Part shown: positions 47,691 through 60,615 of the stretch, one piece after another
Layout of the letters: each line of letters opens with the position of its first letter
Numbering within the stretch: position 1 is the first letter of the stretch
DNA from: Paraspadella gotoi
Lineage: Eukaryota > Chaetognatha
Assembly: GCA_051294375.1 (NCBI GenBank)
Contig: CM119270.1
Coordinates: forward strand, 3,013,562-3,077,561
DNA length: 64,000 nt
Reading direction: 5' to 3'
Program-made: the position numbers and the translations under genes
Notes under the pieces: generated by a model
What the model was told of the DNA's origin: nothing
The model's database searches: none
What the model saw: the letters and a program-made list of their open reading frames with translations, nothing else

Positions 47691-48743
47691 TTTTTTTAAT
47701 AAATATTTTAAAATTTTTTAAAAAGTTAAAACTAAAATTTTTATAAATTTTTTTTGATATAACGTCTGGCGAGATTATTATATATAAAGTTTTATATGAT
47801 CGTGGATTGATTTGATTAGTATGTAATTTCGTTCGAGAATGTTTCGTAATCAGGAAACAAGGTTTTATTTTTGGTTTTTGCTGTTTAATTTTTCGGAACA
47901 TTTGTAACTACTCTACATAAATGAGAAAAATAATCTCAATATTAACTAAGTGAATTTATTAAGCGCTTTGCGCACTAAAATCTATTGGCTTTTTATCTAC
48001 TAGTTTTTGGGATTTTTTAATTTTTTAAATATTTTACAGGTTCCTAAGTTAATATTATTTTTTGCCTATTCAAACCTTTTAATAGCAATGACTATTAAAT
48101 TTCAAGACTGGTGCTTTTAACACGAAAGCACTATAAATTCGTTACAAGAAAACATTCTAGGACAAGCGTCTATTTTCGCAGTTTCGACAACTATAACTCG
48201 TAATAACAATGGCGCCAGCCGTCGTCGGGCGAGTTGTGGGGACGGTTTGTTGATGTCGCACCACATCGGAGTCCGACGTCCTTACTTTCTACAGGCCGTG
48301 ATCGTTCCCCTGACTGTTCAAGAAACGATACTCTCAACGATGAAGACGCCTCGTAATGGAAAGAGGCGCGCCGGTTGCCGCTTTTTGCTCGGCTACTCGA
48401 TCCGGCGTCGTACATTTTCGTCAGCATAACTCAGGGACAACGGTATCCGACCCCAAGAGTTTCTACGCGAGCGAAACCAAGAGAAATCTGCGATCATCCA
48501 CCTCTTTCGCCTTATTTCTCAAACTCGTCGAACCGGTGGAAACAAGGAAGAGAAGATTGCTAAATCAGAGATCGGTAAGCGTTCAGATTTTCGTGCGTAG
48601 AAAGGGGGGGCGTGAAGCGGGCTCTTGGGGGAGGGGCGCCATTATTCATCCAAACTATTAAATTTCCCCATTTTGTCAAAGCGGCATGAGTCTTAATCTT
48701 AAAATGTTTCTTTTTTTTTTTGTGGCTGGCAAATATTATATAT
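47691..48743. other. spacer with one GC-balanced block
   Basis: 48180-48660 is GC-balanced and open for about 78 codons on the minus strand (48427-48191) and about 100 codons on the plus strand (48356-48661). No motif is recognised, and the frames overlap on opposite strands, so at most one can be real. Confidence 0.45.
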
Positions 48744-48829
48744 ACCAAAGCCTGTCCAAAGTCAGGGGCAAGATACTTATTTATTAAATGAATGGGTAAT
48801 TTTTTATTGGTTGTCCAATTTCATATATT
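48744..48829 (+). repeat. dispersed ATTGGTTGTACCAAT repeat, copy 3
   Basis: ACCAAAGCCTGTCCAAAGTC followed by TTATTTATTAAATGAATGGG and TTATTGGTTGTCCAATTTCA. Co-linear with 13872-13962. Confidence 0.8.
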
Positions 48830-50605
48830 ATGAATCGGAGAATTGAGTATTTTATTTCTACAAGTGATACACATTTTCATATCAGGGATTTTCTTTTTCT
48901 TTTTTCCTTGTCTTTTTTCCTTTTCTTTTTCTTTCGATCGCTCTTCTCTTTTTTTCGGCCTTTTCCTTTATTTTCTTTTCCTTTCCTTTTTTCTTTTATT
49001 CTCCTTTCTTTTCTGTCCATATTTTTTTTTCTTTTCTCTCTTCGTTTTCATTACTTTTTTTTTTTTAGTTTCTCCCGAATTTGCAATAGCTTTAGACTTA
49101 GCCTATGTAGTACTAAAACCGCAAGTAATATAACTCATATAATCTTTGTACTGTGGCGACACACAAACAAAAAGTTTTTCTTCCGAAAGATGAATTAATT
49201 TTAACACAATCAAACTCAATCAGGCTAATAGGAAATCAACAAAGATTTTAAACTAAATCTAAAATTAAAGACCAATCCAATCAGACCAACTCAATCAATT
49301 TTGGAACAAATAGGCCCCGCGCTAATGAAGCTAAAGATAACTACGCATTGAGCCGTTACAAAAAAACCGCCACAAAAAAAAAACAAAAAGAAAAACGGAA
49401 ATTTATATTTTCTTTTCTTTTTTGTTTCCTTTTCTTTTTCTTTCCACAAAAAAAATGGAAAAAAAAACTTTCTCATTTTCTCGTTTTCTTGAAAATTCAA
49501 AACTCATGACGTTTTTCTCTTACAAGAGAGCCTCGTNNNNNNNNNNNNNNNNNNNNNNNNNNNNNNNNNNNNNNNNNNNNNNNNNNNNNNNNNNNNNNNN
49601 NNNNNNNNNNNNNNNNNNNNNNNNNNNNNNNNNNNNNNNNNNNNNNNNNNNNNNNNNNNNNNNNNNNNNNNNNNNNNNNNNNNNNNNNNNNNNNNNNNNN
49701 NNNNNNNNNNNNNNNNNNNNNNNNNNNNNNNNNNNNNNNNNNNNNNNNNNNNNNNNNNNNNNNNNNNNNNNNNNNNNNNNNNNNNNNNNNNNNNNNNNNN
49801 NNNNNNNNNNNNNNNNNNNNNNNNNNNNNNNNNNNNNNNNNNNNNNNNNNNNNNNNNNNNNNNNNNNNNNNNNNNNNNNNNNNNNNNNNNNNNNNNNNNN
49901 NNNNNNNNNNNNNNNNNNNNNNNNNNNNNNNNNNNNNNNNNNNNNNNNNNNNNNNNNNNNNNNNNNNNNNNNNNNNNNNNNNNNNNNNNNNNNNNNNNNN
50001 NNNNNNNNNNNNNNNNNNNNNNNNNNNNNNNNNNNNNNNNNNNNNNNNNNNNNNNNNNNNNNNNNNNNNNNNNCTCTCTCTTTCCTTCTCTTTCCTTCCC
50101 AGGTATCGAATTTTGGAGCACCTCAGGTAAAACGAGACCAAAACTGAGGCTAAAAACTAGACGAGGAGAGAACGACCCGTTTTCGTCCTCGTGTGGGCAT
50201 TGAGTCTTTTCGTTTGGAACCCAAATTTTTGACATAATTTTTTAATAATTAGTGGAAACTATTGATAAATAGTATAAAAAAGTCGTTAAATGATTGAGTG
50301 ATAAAAAAAAAAAACTTTCTATCTGAAACAAAAATAGTAAGTCTAATAAATTTAAGCGAACGAAACGTGATTTTTGTGTAAAAAAATATAAATTTAAAAA
50401 AAAAAACATTATTTTGAGGCAATAAAAACTAGAGGACCATCGACAATTTCAAAAGGGGGCGTGGCCACGATTTTCTTTCCTTGCAAAAAAAGGTCCATTT
50501 ACTTCGAATTGGCCGAAAACGCGTTTTTTACTGTAGAAAGAATCACTTTTCTTTTAAATTCGATGTACAAGGAATCCACGGTACAGCGCCTGGTTTTGTA
50601 CTTCT
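48830..50605. other. T-rich spacer plus a 537-N gap
   Basis: Pyrimidine-rich 48890-49070, gap 49537-50073 bounded by CT sequence, then AT-rich sequence up to the 217-N gap at 50606-50822. No gene is seen. Confidence 0.6.
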
Positions 50606-50914
50606 NNNNNNNNNNNNNNNNNNNNNNNNNNNNNNNNNNNNNNNNNNNNNNNNNNNNNNNNNNNNNNNNNNNNNNNNNNNNNNNNNNNNNNNNNNNNNNN
50701 NNNNNNNNNNNNNNNNNNNNNNNNNNNNNNNNNNNNNNNNNNNNNNNNNNNNNNNNNNNNNNNNNNNNNNNNNNNNNNNNNNNNNNNNNNNNNNNNNNNN
50801 NNNNNNNNNNNNNNNNNNNNNNCCATTTTTTTTCAATTTTCATTTTTCTTTCCTGTTTTGTTATTTTCTTCCTTCCTTGTCTTAATCTTCTTTTTCTCAT
50901 CGACTGCCTTTCCT

Positions 50915-51075
50915 TCTCGTCGTCGTCGTCGTCGCTCCTCCTCCTCCTCTTCCTCCTCCTCCTCCTCCTCCTTAGATCGGTTGAGTCCATCGACCAGAAT
51001 TTCTTTCTCTTTTCTTCTTCGTTTCGTCGTTCGTCTTCATTCGTCGTTCGTCGTCCTTCGTCTTCCTCATCGTCG
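50915..51075 (+). repeat. (CGT)n and (CCT)n tracts
   Basis: TCGTCGTCGTCGTC then CTCCTCCTCCTC, followed by CGTC-rich degenerate repeats (TTCGTCGTTCGTC). Confidence 0.88.
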
Positions 51076-51127
51076 TCGTTTCGTCTTCGTATTTTTTTTT
51101 CTCTCGATTTTCTAATCGAATATTTTT

Positions 51128-52266
51128 TTTTATTCCAACTTTTTCTTCGTTTCTCTGGGTGTATGAATATAAGATTTTTTTTTTACATTTTACTTGTATT
51201 CATTCCTTTCTTTTTTATTATCATGCTTTATAAATGATGAAATTCTAATTCATTTCATGGTCATTGAGAAAAAAAAATAATTTCTTTCCACACAATATTT
51301 CCATGAACGACCATAAATATAAATGTATTTATACATTAGAAGTTCTTTTCGGTAATGAGTTCGTAAAACCTTTTTATTTCTTAAAATTTGTGTTATATTT
51401 TCTATGAGTAGAACCGGAGCCAGACTTAAGTTTTTATTCCCGAACCCCCCCCCAAAAAAACAACCAAAAAAACAACTAAAGTGCATAAAGAAAAAACTCA
51501 AAAAAGGTCACGTGACTACTAGAAAATCGTAAAAACCTGCGCACGCGCGTGAACTTTTCGACGAAACTTATGTTCAAAGTCAGTGTTGTATGAAGCCCGG
51601 GCGATGTCCGGGCTTTGTAATTTAACAAAAAAAACCGTCTCATTCGACCGAAAATGTTTTTTTTTTGAACTCGCTGAGGTGCTCGGGAAAATGATGGATT
51701 TTAGATTTGGTTCGACTTAAAAAAAAACAAAAACATCTAGGGTTAAATACGATCTTCTAGTAGTCCACGTGACCCTTTTTGAGTTTGTTCCTTTATGCAC
51801 TTTAGTATATGTTTTTTGTTGTTTTTTTTTGTTCTGCTGCTCGTCTTGCTGCTCTCTGCGGTCTAATACTCAGTGCATACTGGCTACATATACGGAACTG
51901 TTAAGAGTCTCTGTCGTCGGTTCTACTCATAGTAAATATTACACAAATTTATAATCGAATAAAACTAAGGTCATCTTTCGTACCTCTCCCGAATAACCTT
52001 CTTACCCGCCAAAAAAAATCTTTCTAATGTATTAATACATATATCTATGGTCGTTCATGGAATATTGTGTAGGAAAGAACATTAATTTTTTATTTTCTCT
52101 ATATACACCGGATATCATGCATAAGCAATATTCATCCATGTTTTACAAGGCATGATAATAAAAAGAGAGGAATGAATACAATGTATAATGTTAAAAAATA
52201 GGGCAATTCTCTTAGTATATCCAGTCTTATTACACCAGGACGCACCGAAGAAAAAGTGAATAAAAT
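51128..52266. repeat. large imperfect inverted repeat (arms about 400 and 520 bp)
   Basis: The left arm is 51128-51530 and the right arm 51749-52266. Matching blocks run in inverted order: CTAAAGTGCATAAAGAAAAA and GGTCACGTGACTACTAGAAA pair with sequence at 51749-51807; GAGTAGAACCGG pairs with CGGTTCTACTCATAG; ATTTCCATGAACGACCATAA pairs with ATGGTCGTTCATGGAATATT; CATTCCTTTC/TTATTATCATGC pairs with GCATGATAATAAAAAGAGAG; and the outer CTTTTTCTTCG pairs with CGAAGAAAAAG. The loop of about 218 bp holds a perfect 7-bp hairpin (51594-51614). It could be a fold-back element or two facing element ends. Confidence 0.85.
51594..51614. repeat. AGCCCGG hairpin in the loop of the large inverted repeat
   Basis: AGCCCGG, seven bases (GCGATGT), CCGGGCT: a perfect 7-bp stem close to the symmetry centre of the 51.1-52.3 kb inverted repeat. 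Confidence 0.7.
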
Positions 52267-53880
52267 AAACGAACTACCTGTCACACATACGGATCGAAGA
52301 ACGTCCGAGAGCGAACGTAAGACCAATCAGTACTTGACTCTTGCGTTTTAGCTCGATGAGTCGCACGGGCGACGGTTCTGTGTGTAGATAACAAGAACGA
52401 AATACGTATCGAGAACGTAGAATGCAGTATTACGTAAGACCGTTGGACAGCGAATACAGAAAAGAGTTTAAGAATGATTTTTGGATTGGACTTGTGTTGC
52501 ACACATCATTGATTACAGAGAAGTCAGAGCAGCGCATTGGTAGGAGGAGCGAGCGATGATCAGTGTAGGAGTAGCTGGAGAGATATGTAGTTAGGTGCAC
52601 CAGAAACGACGACGCCAGCGAAGGAAGGCAGTCTCGTTAGGCCTGCCCAGGAAAGAGAAAGATTTAAAGACAGAATCAGCGCAATAGGTAAGCTTGATCG
52701 TCCAATTATCACCGAGAAACGCAAGCTGTAGTCATTCACGCAGATCGCAAATATTATGCAAAATTGAGAAAAGAAGAAAATGGTTATGGAGCGACAGAAG
52801 ACTGGAGAGAGCCGTTGAGTGATCCGCAGAAACCTTTAGAAGATTTGATTGGATGAAGGAGAAGGAAGGGTTTACGTTGTGTCCTCGATGTGTAACCAAT
52901 GACGGTTGAGAAAAAACAAGTGTAATTGGAGAGGACACTTTGGCGGACCCAAAGTGCAGAAGGGCGTGCATGAGCTTCGAATGAAGACAATGAGGTCGAA
53001 AACTGTGGGGAGTAGAAGAGGCTCTTCGAAACCATCAATGCACCTTCGGTGAAAGATGTGTGGATGTCGAGAGAAGAGAAGATTGACACCCAAGATTCCG
53101 TCTATCATTTCATGCAAGACTGTCCGGCGCACAATGACGCATCGTACGCGGATTTCAACGATTCCCTCGTACAGGTCGTCATACTTAATGAGGGCTTGTG
53201 GGTTATAGATGTGCATTGTTTCGAAAAGTTGAAATTCTCTTTGCTTTAAAAACTCCAAGTTTCTTAAGAAAATGAGGAATTATGTTTGTCTTGTGTCCTT
53301 TATTTGCGATCATTTGTTTTAGACAATGTTTTCTGCGCAAACGCCGATCGTACTTAGAAACCAAATCGAAAGTACGAAGAACACAGAGCGCATGTTCGAT
53401 GCGTCCTTGTACACCTCGAATGATCTCTTCACAAAGGATAATCAGTGTTATATAATCTTTCTTACCTTTACGGACTTAATACAATAACCTTTTCGAGCCG
53501 ATCTAAGTTACTGGAGCCTCGTATATTCTTTGCTATGAGCAAGCATCATACAAGTCGTCAAGAGGCACGAACCACTCGCTTCATTCTGCTGTATTACATA
53601 TGTGCGATGTCGGCATGGACATTAGGCGCCTGTTTCTGACTCCTCAATGTCAGAGCTCGGGATTTTTAGTGTACCTCCATATTCTATCTACATCGTTGTT
53701 TTTTCAAAATTTATCTTCATTTATAGTTACTTTAATGCTCAGTACATATATCCTGCAGCGAGATTGTCGTTCGCGACTTTGTGAGAATCAACCTACAAAT
53801 TATAATAGATGTTATTTAATAGTCGTTTTTTCTGAGTATGAAGTGATTGATAGAAAGTTTTAGTCACTCATGAGGGACTT
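52267..53880. other. more GC-balanced stretch with unresolved open frames
   Basis: This follows the inverted repeat directly. The minus strand is open over 52872-53258 (128 codons from an ATG; YDDLYEGIVEIRVR, VLHEMIDGILGVNLLFSRH). The plus strand is open over about 53000-53237 (SVYHFMQDCPAHNDASYADF, ending FEKLKFSLL then TAA). The two overlap on opposite strands, so at most one is real. Neither matches a family I know. It may be remnant coding sequence of the mobile unit whose ends form the inverted repeat. Confidence 0.3.
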
Positions 53881-55734
53881 GACTGGGCATGGAATTCTCT
53901 CTTCTCACGATATTTTATATACAATTTCCTGCCCATAGTTTGTCCGTCCGTATCTCTCATTTGTATTCAGAAGGAATATTTTCCTGACGTCGCTTCTTGA
54001 GTAGCAACGATCCCAATTACCACAAATCGCGCCCACGTCAAATTGATGCTCCCAGANNNNNNNNNNNNNNNNNNNNNNNNNAAAAAAAAAAGGAAAAAAT
54101 GGGAGAAGGGGGTGGGCAAGATAACGCGATGGCACAGCGCTCGCGCCGGTGTTTTTGTTTCATGAGATTTTCCGATGATTTACGAGCTTCAACTTCAACT
54201 TCTTGATGAACCGGGCGACGCAACCAGCGTCGAAGTTTAATTACGTTTTTATGGATTTAATAGTTTCTCTCCTCAGTTAAAACCGTTTAAACCGCACTGG
54301 GGGGTTTATTCGCGTTCGGGTCGAAATATGAACGGTTGATCGTGACCGAGGAAGATGAGAACGTCTTAAGACTCGGAGTGCCGAAGAAAATGTCCGGTCG
54401 ATGACCCCGGGAAAAAAAAAAAGAAAGAGTCATTCTTTGGTTGCTTAACGACCGCGTGAGTCTCACCATTCGTGTCACTGACAATGACGGTGTCAGACTG
54501 TCATCGTTTGGCGGAAAAAAAAAAAATCCCGACGCAAAAATCACAAAGACCCGAAGACGAAATAAATTGTGAAAATGCTATTCGTGATAAATGTGAAAGT
54601 TTCGCTCGTCAGTCACACCCGACAATTCCGATCGAAATATTTCCTCATTAAACTTTTCCTATTCGCGATAAAAGTTATCACGTTTGAGTCTGAGAAAATA
54701 AATGTGATTACGATTATCACGTGAATCGTTTTCACGTCCGATTCGATCCATCACTTTCACTGTCTCTTCGTCTCGCACGGTCTCTCTTTCCATTTCGCTT
54801 TCACGGTTACCATGACGACCTTTCTAGAGTTTTTTTTTTATTTTCTTTTCCTTCCATCTTTTTCCTCTCATCCTTAATTATTTCTAAGAAATGTTCCTTT
54901 TTTCTTAGCTAATCCTTTTTTTTTNNNNNNNNNNNNNNNNNNNNNNNNNNNNNNNNNNNNNNNNNNNNNNNNNNNNNNNNNNNNNNNNNNNNNNNNNNNN
55001 NNNNNNNNNNNNNNNNNNNNNNNNNNNNNNNNNNNNNNNNNNNNNNNNNNNNNNNNNNNNNNNNNNNNNNNNNNNNNNNNNNNNNNNNNNNNNNNNNNNN
55101 NNNNNNNNNNNNNNNNNNNNNNNNNNNNNNNNNNNNNNNNNNNNNNNNNNNNNNNNNNNNNNNNNNNNNNNNNNNNNNNNNNNNNNNNNNNNNNNNNNNN
55201 NNNNNNNNNNNNNNNNNNNNNNNNNNNNNNNNNNNNNNNNNNNNNNNNNNNNNNNNNNNNNNNNNNNNNNNNNNNNNNNNNNNNNNNNNNNNNNNNNNNN
55301 NNNNNNNNNNNNNNNNNNNNNNNNNNNNNNNNNNNNNNNNNNNNNNNNNNNNNNNNNNNNNNNNNNNNNNNNNNNNNNNNNNNNNAAACTTTTTCAACTT
55401 TTCTTCTTTTCCTTCGTTAAAATATATGCAAATTAACTTTTTTTTAAATTTAAATCTTTAACGAGGACCGCAAATCTTTGAACGCGGAATTAATGGAGAA
55501 AAGAGAGAAAAAAATTAACAAAGGATGTAAAAACTCCCGCGAAAAAAAAAATAAACGTAACGACGACACGCTTTTTTCCCCCTGTTCGCTCTATTTAAAG
55601 TTAAAGTTTTCGGACCAAAGTCAAACTTCGACGAAAAAAAGTTCTTTTTTTCCTGTTTTTTTTTCTGAAAAGAAAAAAACAAAAAATGTTTCGTTTCGCC
55701 AGGTAAATATGAGCGTACGGGGGCCGGGAGGGAG
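53881..55734. other. no gene; gaps and AT-rich sequence
   Basis: 25-N gap at 54057-54081 and 461-N gap at 54925-55385. Several short GTGA/TCAC-containing inverted words (TATCACGTGA near 54716) but nothing coding. Confidence 0.5.
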
Positions 55735-57471
55735 CAGGGAGATGGAGAGGAGACCGGGTAAAGGAGAGAGAGGGGAGGAGGGAGAGGAGAGTAGGGAGAA
55801 TGAGAGGGAGAGGAGAGAGAGAGAGAGAGAGACGAGCTGAGAGAGAGAGAGAGGAGAAAGAGAGAGAGGGAAGGAGAGAGAGAAGTGAGAGAGAGAGAAG
55901 AGGAGAGAGAGAAGAAGAGCGAAGAGAGGAAGAGGAGCAGCAGGAGGAGGAGAGAGGATGAAGGAGAGAGGAGAGAGGAGAGAGAGAGAGGGAAGAAAGA
56001 GGCAGAGGAGAGAGGAAAGAGAGAAGACGCGAAGGCGAAGAAGATGAGGGAGAGGGCGAGATGAGCGGGAGAGAGAGAGAGGAGGAGGCGAGAGAGGTGA
56101 GGAGGAGAGGAGAGGTGAGTACGGAGAGAGAGAAGAAGGACGGAGGGAGGAAGAGAGGGAGATAGGGGGAGAGAGGAGAGGGAGAAGAGGGAGAGCGGGG
56201 GAGGAAGGGGAGAGAAGAGGGCAGAGAGGAGAGCGAGTGAGAGGACGGAGAGAGAGAGGGAGAGCGTAGAGAGAGACGAGAGAGAGGAGAGAGAGTAGAG
56301 AGAGAGAAGACGAGAGGATGAGGGAGAGAAGGGAGAAGGGAGAGACGAGAGGAGAGATAGGAAAGGAAGGGGAAGCGCAGAGAAGAGAGAGAGAAGGGCA
56401 AGGGAGAGAAGGAGAAGAGAGAAGAGGGAAGGAGAGAGGAGTAGAGAAGGAAGAGGTGAGACGGAAGAGAAGAGGAGAGAGAGGTAGGTGGAGGAGAGAG
56501 AGGGAGAGGGAGGAGAGAGAGAAGGAGAGAGAGAGAGTAGAGGGAGGCAGAGGGAGAGACGAGAGAGGACGTAGGAGGAGACCTGAGAGAGACAAAGGGA
56601 GTGGAGAGAGAGAGTCAGATGAGAGAAGGGAGAGAAGAGAGAGGGAAGAGAGAGAGGACGGGAGAAGAGATGGGGAGAGAGGAGAAGGCAAGAGGAGAGG
56701 GAGAGAGATGAGGGAAGGAGAAAGGGCAGGAGAGAAGAAAGAAGATGGAGAGAGAGATGAGAGGGAGAGAAGGGAGGGAGGGAGAGAGGAGAGAGAGAGA
56801 AGAGAGAGAAGGAGGCAGCAGAGAGAGGAGAAAGAGGAGGAGAAGGAGAAGAGAAGGATAGGGGGATAGGAAAAGGGAGAGGAGAGAAGGATATGAAGGA
56901 TGAGAGGAGTGAGTACGGAGTAGAGGAGAGAGAGGGAGAGGAGGAGGAGAGAGCAGAGCAGACGAGAGAGGGATGAGAAGAGAGGGAGAGAAGAGAGACA
57001 GAGAGAAGGGAGAGAGAGAGAGATGGAAGAGAGAGAAAGAGGAGAGGGAAGCGAGAGAGAGGGAGAGACAGAGAGAGGTGACAGAGGGATGAGGAGAGAG
57101 GGAAGAGACGAGAGAGAGGGGAGAGGGAGTTTAGAGAAGAGCGTGAGAGGTGATTTGCAGATTATTTGAGAGGGAGAGAGAGAGGGAAGAGAGAGAGGAG
57201 AGGAAGCGAGAGAAAGGAGCATTGTAAGAGAGAAACGAGAGAGCGAGAGAGACGAGAGGACGAAGAGAGAGAGGGAAGAGGCAGAGAGAGACCGAGAGAG
57301 AAGAGATGAGGAGTGAGAGACGACGGTTTAGAGAAGAGAGAGAGGCCGAGAGGGGAGCAGGAGATAGAAGACGAGGAGAGAAGAGGACGAGCAGGAGAGA
57401 CGAGAGGACGAGGGAGAGAAGAGAGAGTAGAGAGAGGAGAGAGGGAAGCGGAGATCTCTCTCTTCTTTTTT
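55735..57471 (+). repeat. 1.7-kb polypurine tract
   Basis: Almost only A and G on the plus strand (AGGAGAGGAGAGAGAG mixtures) with rare T or C. Unlike the clean GA arrays elsewhere it is highly diverged. It gives a spurious 533-codon Ser/Leu-rich frame on the minus strand. It ends in the gap at 57472-57496. Confidence 0.95.
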
Positions 57472-57610
57472 NNNNNNNNNNNNNNNNNNNNNNNNNTTGA
57501 ATATCGATGCGAAAAGAGAGAAAGAAGTTACAATCTCGTTTCACAACCGACAATGTATCTAGTCTACGCATCTTTTTTTTTCGTTTAATCGATTCCCCAA
57601 AAATTATCTA

Positions 57611-57834
57611 GGCACTATTTTCCGAAAGCGCCTGATTACAGTGTCTAAATACGTAATTCAATCCCTAACTCTGACCTAATCCCCAATCCGAATCTCTAAC
57701 TCTATTCCCTAACTCTAATCCGAACTCTAATCCTAACTTAATCCTCAATCATAATGTCCTATCTAATTTTTAAACCAAAAAATTAATTTTAATCCTAATT
57801 CATGATGAAACGGGGCGTTTTGGGAAACTAAGGC
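57611..57834 (+). mobile_element. small TIR element with telomere-like interior, copy D
   Basis: The left end starts GGCACTATTTTCCGAAAGCG. The right end reverse-complements to GGCCTTAGTTTCCCAAAACG. The two ends agree at 17 of 22 positions. The interior is a C-strand degenerate repeat (CCCTAACTCTGACCTAATCC and similar). It is about 224 bp with no coding capacity. Target-site duplications were not convincing. Confidence 0.7.
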
Positions 57835-58372
57835 CCGTCTTTATTTGTTCATATTTGTTTTAATGATTTTAAAAATTATAATGAGCTCTCAGTTTGTTTT
57901 TTTTTTGTTTATTAAAATTTAAACTTTTATTTGAATCATAACCAAAATATTGAGTTCGATGACCCGAAAAATGACAGAATCTTTTTTTTTATTTTAATTT
58001 TTTTTACTTTTCTTTTTAAACAAAAAAACCAAAATAAACTTAACTTAACCCGATGGATCTCAATCTTTGCTCGCGTCCTTGATTCAATGACACTTATTTT
58101 CTCACTTATGACACTCGATGACACTTATTTTCTCACTTGTGACACTTTTTTTATTACACTCGACGGGTTTTTCGATCTACGTCCAACGTCAACACATTTT
58201 TTTTCCGTTTTTGAAGCAACTACAACTCATTGCAACACGGACTCACAGGATCAGAGTCAGAGGAATACAGAAATTACAGCAAGTACGTTGCATCATCGAC
58301 TTTGCCGCAACCTCACGACCTCGCCAGGCCCGGGCGTCCCCGTGTCTAATTCCCTAGAAAAGAAGAAAAAAC

Positions 58373-58409
<37 letters not shown>

Positions 58410-59700
58410 TCCTGATGCAAGAAAAAACTTCCTTGAAATTACCAAAAAATGATAATGAATTTTCCCCGTTTCTAGGGATAGAGAGTTATGAAGAGCTGAT
58501 CCGGATCGAGAAGAGAGAGTGAGAGCGACGAGAGAGGTGGACGCGACAATCCTCAATCGAGAAACGAGCGACTATGGATCTCGTTGAGACGATCGAGATC
58601 CGCGTCGAGATTCTTGTGCAGGAGCAGGCGCCGATGAGAGACATTAGCAGATACGAGGAGAGTTTTTGTTACCGAGAACAATGATCGAGTAGACGAGAAA
58701 AAATGAGAGCGCTCCATGATTCCCTCGTCTCATAACTTTTTTTCTAACAAACTCATTTGTGTTTCAAATTTTATTCCAGCTGTTTTCTCCTTCAGATTCT
58801 TATATTATTCTCTATTTTTTAATTTCCTATTACATCTTTATTTTTTAAATTCTCCTATTCATCTCATCTTGAGATTTTTCCCAATTCTTCCTATTTTTAA
58901 TTTATTCTTTAATTCGTCACATTATTCTTTCTCTCTTAAATTCTCCTTAATTCTTTTTCTATTTAAATTCTCCGTTTATCATCAATCTATATTTTTTTCA
59001 ATTCCTCCCAATTCTTCTATTTAACATTTATTTAATTCTTTTTTCCTATTCTTTCTATTTTAATTACTCCTAATTACTTCTATTTAATTTCTCCTATTCA
59101 TTCTATTATAATTCCTCCTCAATTTTCTTCTTCTATTTAATATTACGTTTTAATTCTCCCTATTCTTCCTATTTAATTCTCCTATTCATATTCTATTCTT
59201 AATTTTCTCCTATTCAATCTATTTTTAATTCTCCAATTCTTCTACTTTAATTATTTTAAATTCTCCTATTCTTACCTTTCTATTTAATTCTTCCTCATTC
59301 TTCTATTTAATTCGTCCTTTATTTCTTCTAATTTAATTCTTTTTCTCTTATTTCTTTTCTCACTTTAATTTCTTCTACTCTTCTTTTTTCTGTTTTAATT
59401 CCTCCTATCTTCCGTTGTTCCTTCCCAATCTTGTCTCTGCTCCCCCATTCTTACATTTTTTTTAGTTCTACAAAGGAAACAAAAAAACTGCTATTTTTAA
59501 AAGAATTTTTAAATAAAATCAACAAAAATTAAGAATCTCAGAGGTAAATATCAACCCACAACCACTATCTTCTCGTTTTATCTAAAAATATACAGAAATT
59601 CTTATTTCCACTATTTAAAACTCAATTAACGCGAATTCTATCATACAGACTTGTCAGTAAATATTCCTCTTTATTCGTATACTATAACGGTCCTCCTCTC
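57835..59700. other. no gene; TCG array and AATTCTCC-rich sequence
   Basis: A 19-bp direct repeat GACACTTATTTTCTCACTT at 58089 and 58121, (TCG)n at 58377-58410, then 58800-59450 made of irregular TTTAATTCTCCTATTCTT units, a degenerate minisatellite. Confidence 0.65.
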
Positions 59701-60525
59701 CTACTCCCTTGTATTTTCATGTTCCCTCTAATCCTTCATTCCAATTGATACTTTGTCCTGTTTTTCTCTCCTCTGGCATTACTTTCCTCCTTCCCAATCT
59801 CCTTCCCTATCTTTTTCTTTATTCTTACTCTACCTTATCTACCACAAATTTTTTTTGCTTTATTAATTTTTATCTTCATTTCTGCTCCTGTCTCTACTTC
59901 TCAATTTCAATTCTATTCTTCTCGGCCCCCACCCTTTTCTTTTATTTCCATCTTCAGTATCTCTGTTCCCTTTTCTCCCCCCTGCCCTTCTCTTTCCTTC
60001 CTTCATGTCTCTCTCGGCCACTTTTTCTTCCTTTCGATCTTCTTCCCCACTTTCTCCTTTCCTCCCTCTCCCCTTCTTCTTCCCTCCCTTCCCGTTCCTC
60101 CGACTTCCCGCTTCCCCCTTTACTCCTCTTCTTCCCCTTCTGTCCTTTCCTCCAATTAGCTGTCCTCCTCGAATCATTTCCTTTTTTTACTCCCTTTTCC
60201 TTTTTCCTCCACGCCGCCGCCATATTCTCGCAGTGTTCCATTTCCGCTCTTCATCACCTTTTTTGTTTCGATTCCTTGCCACCACCAGCGTCGCCAGACG
60301 GACCGCCAGACGCACGCAGCAGGTCGCTAATCAGCCGCATAACGAAGCTGCTGGGTGGATAGCGATGCTCTTTGAAAAAAAAAATAGCCTGCTGCTGCTG
60401 TTTGCTCCGAAGGGGCCGCTGGCAGCAGGAACGGGAAAAAGCGACCACCAACGCCCCAAAAAGAACTTTTATTTTTTTCTTTTCTGGTCTCACCGGCCGT
60501 GCCAAATTTAGGAAAAACTCTCTCT

Positions 60526-60587
<62 letters not shown>

Positions 60588-60615
60588 ACTCTCTCCTCTC
60601 TCTCTCTCTCTCCCA
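59700..60615 (+). repeat. polypyrimidine stretch ending in (CT)n
   Basis: Pyrimidine-rich 59700-60250 and a CT array at 60520-60613. Between them is a GC-balanced 230 bp without a recognisable domain. Confidence 0.75.

Noticed and set aside
55621-57222. Open frame of 533 codons on the minus strand, Ser/Leu/Pro-rich
   Set aside because: It is the complement of the polypurine tract; lack of stops follows from base composition and there is no domain structure.
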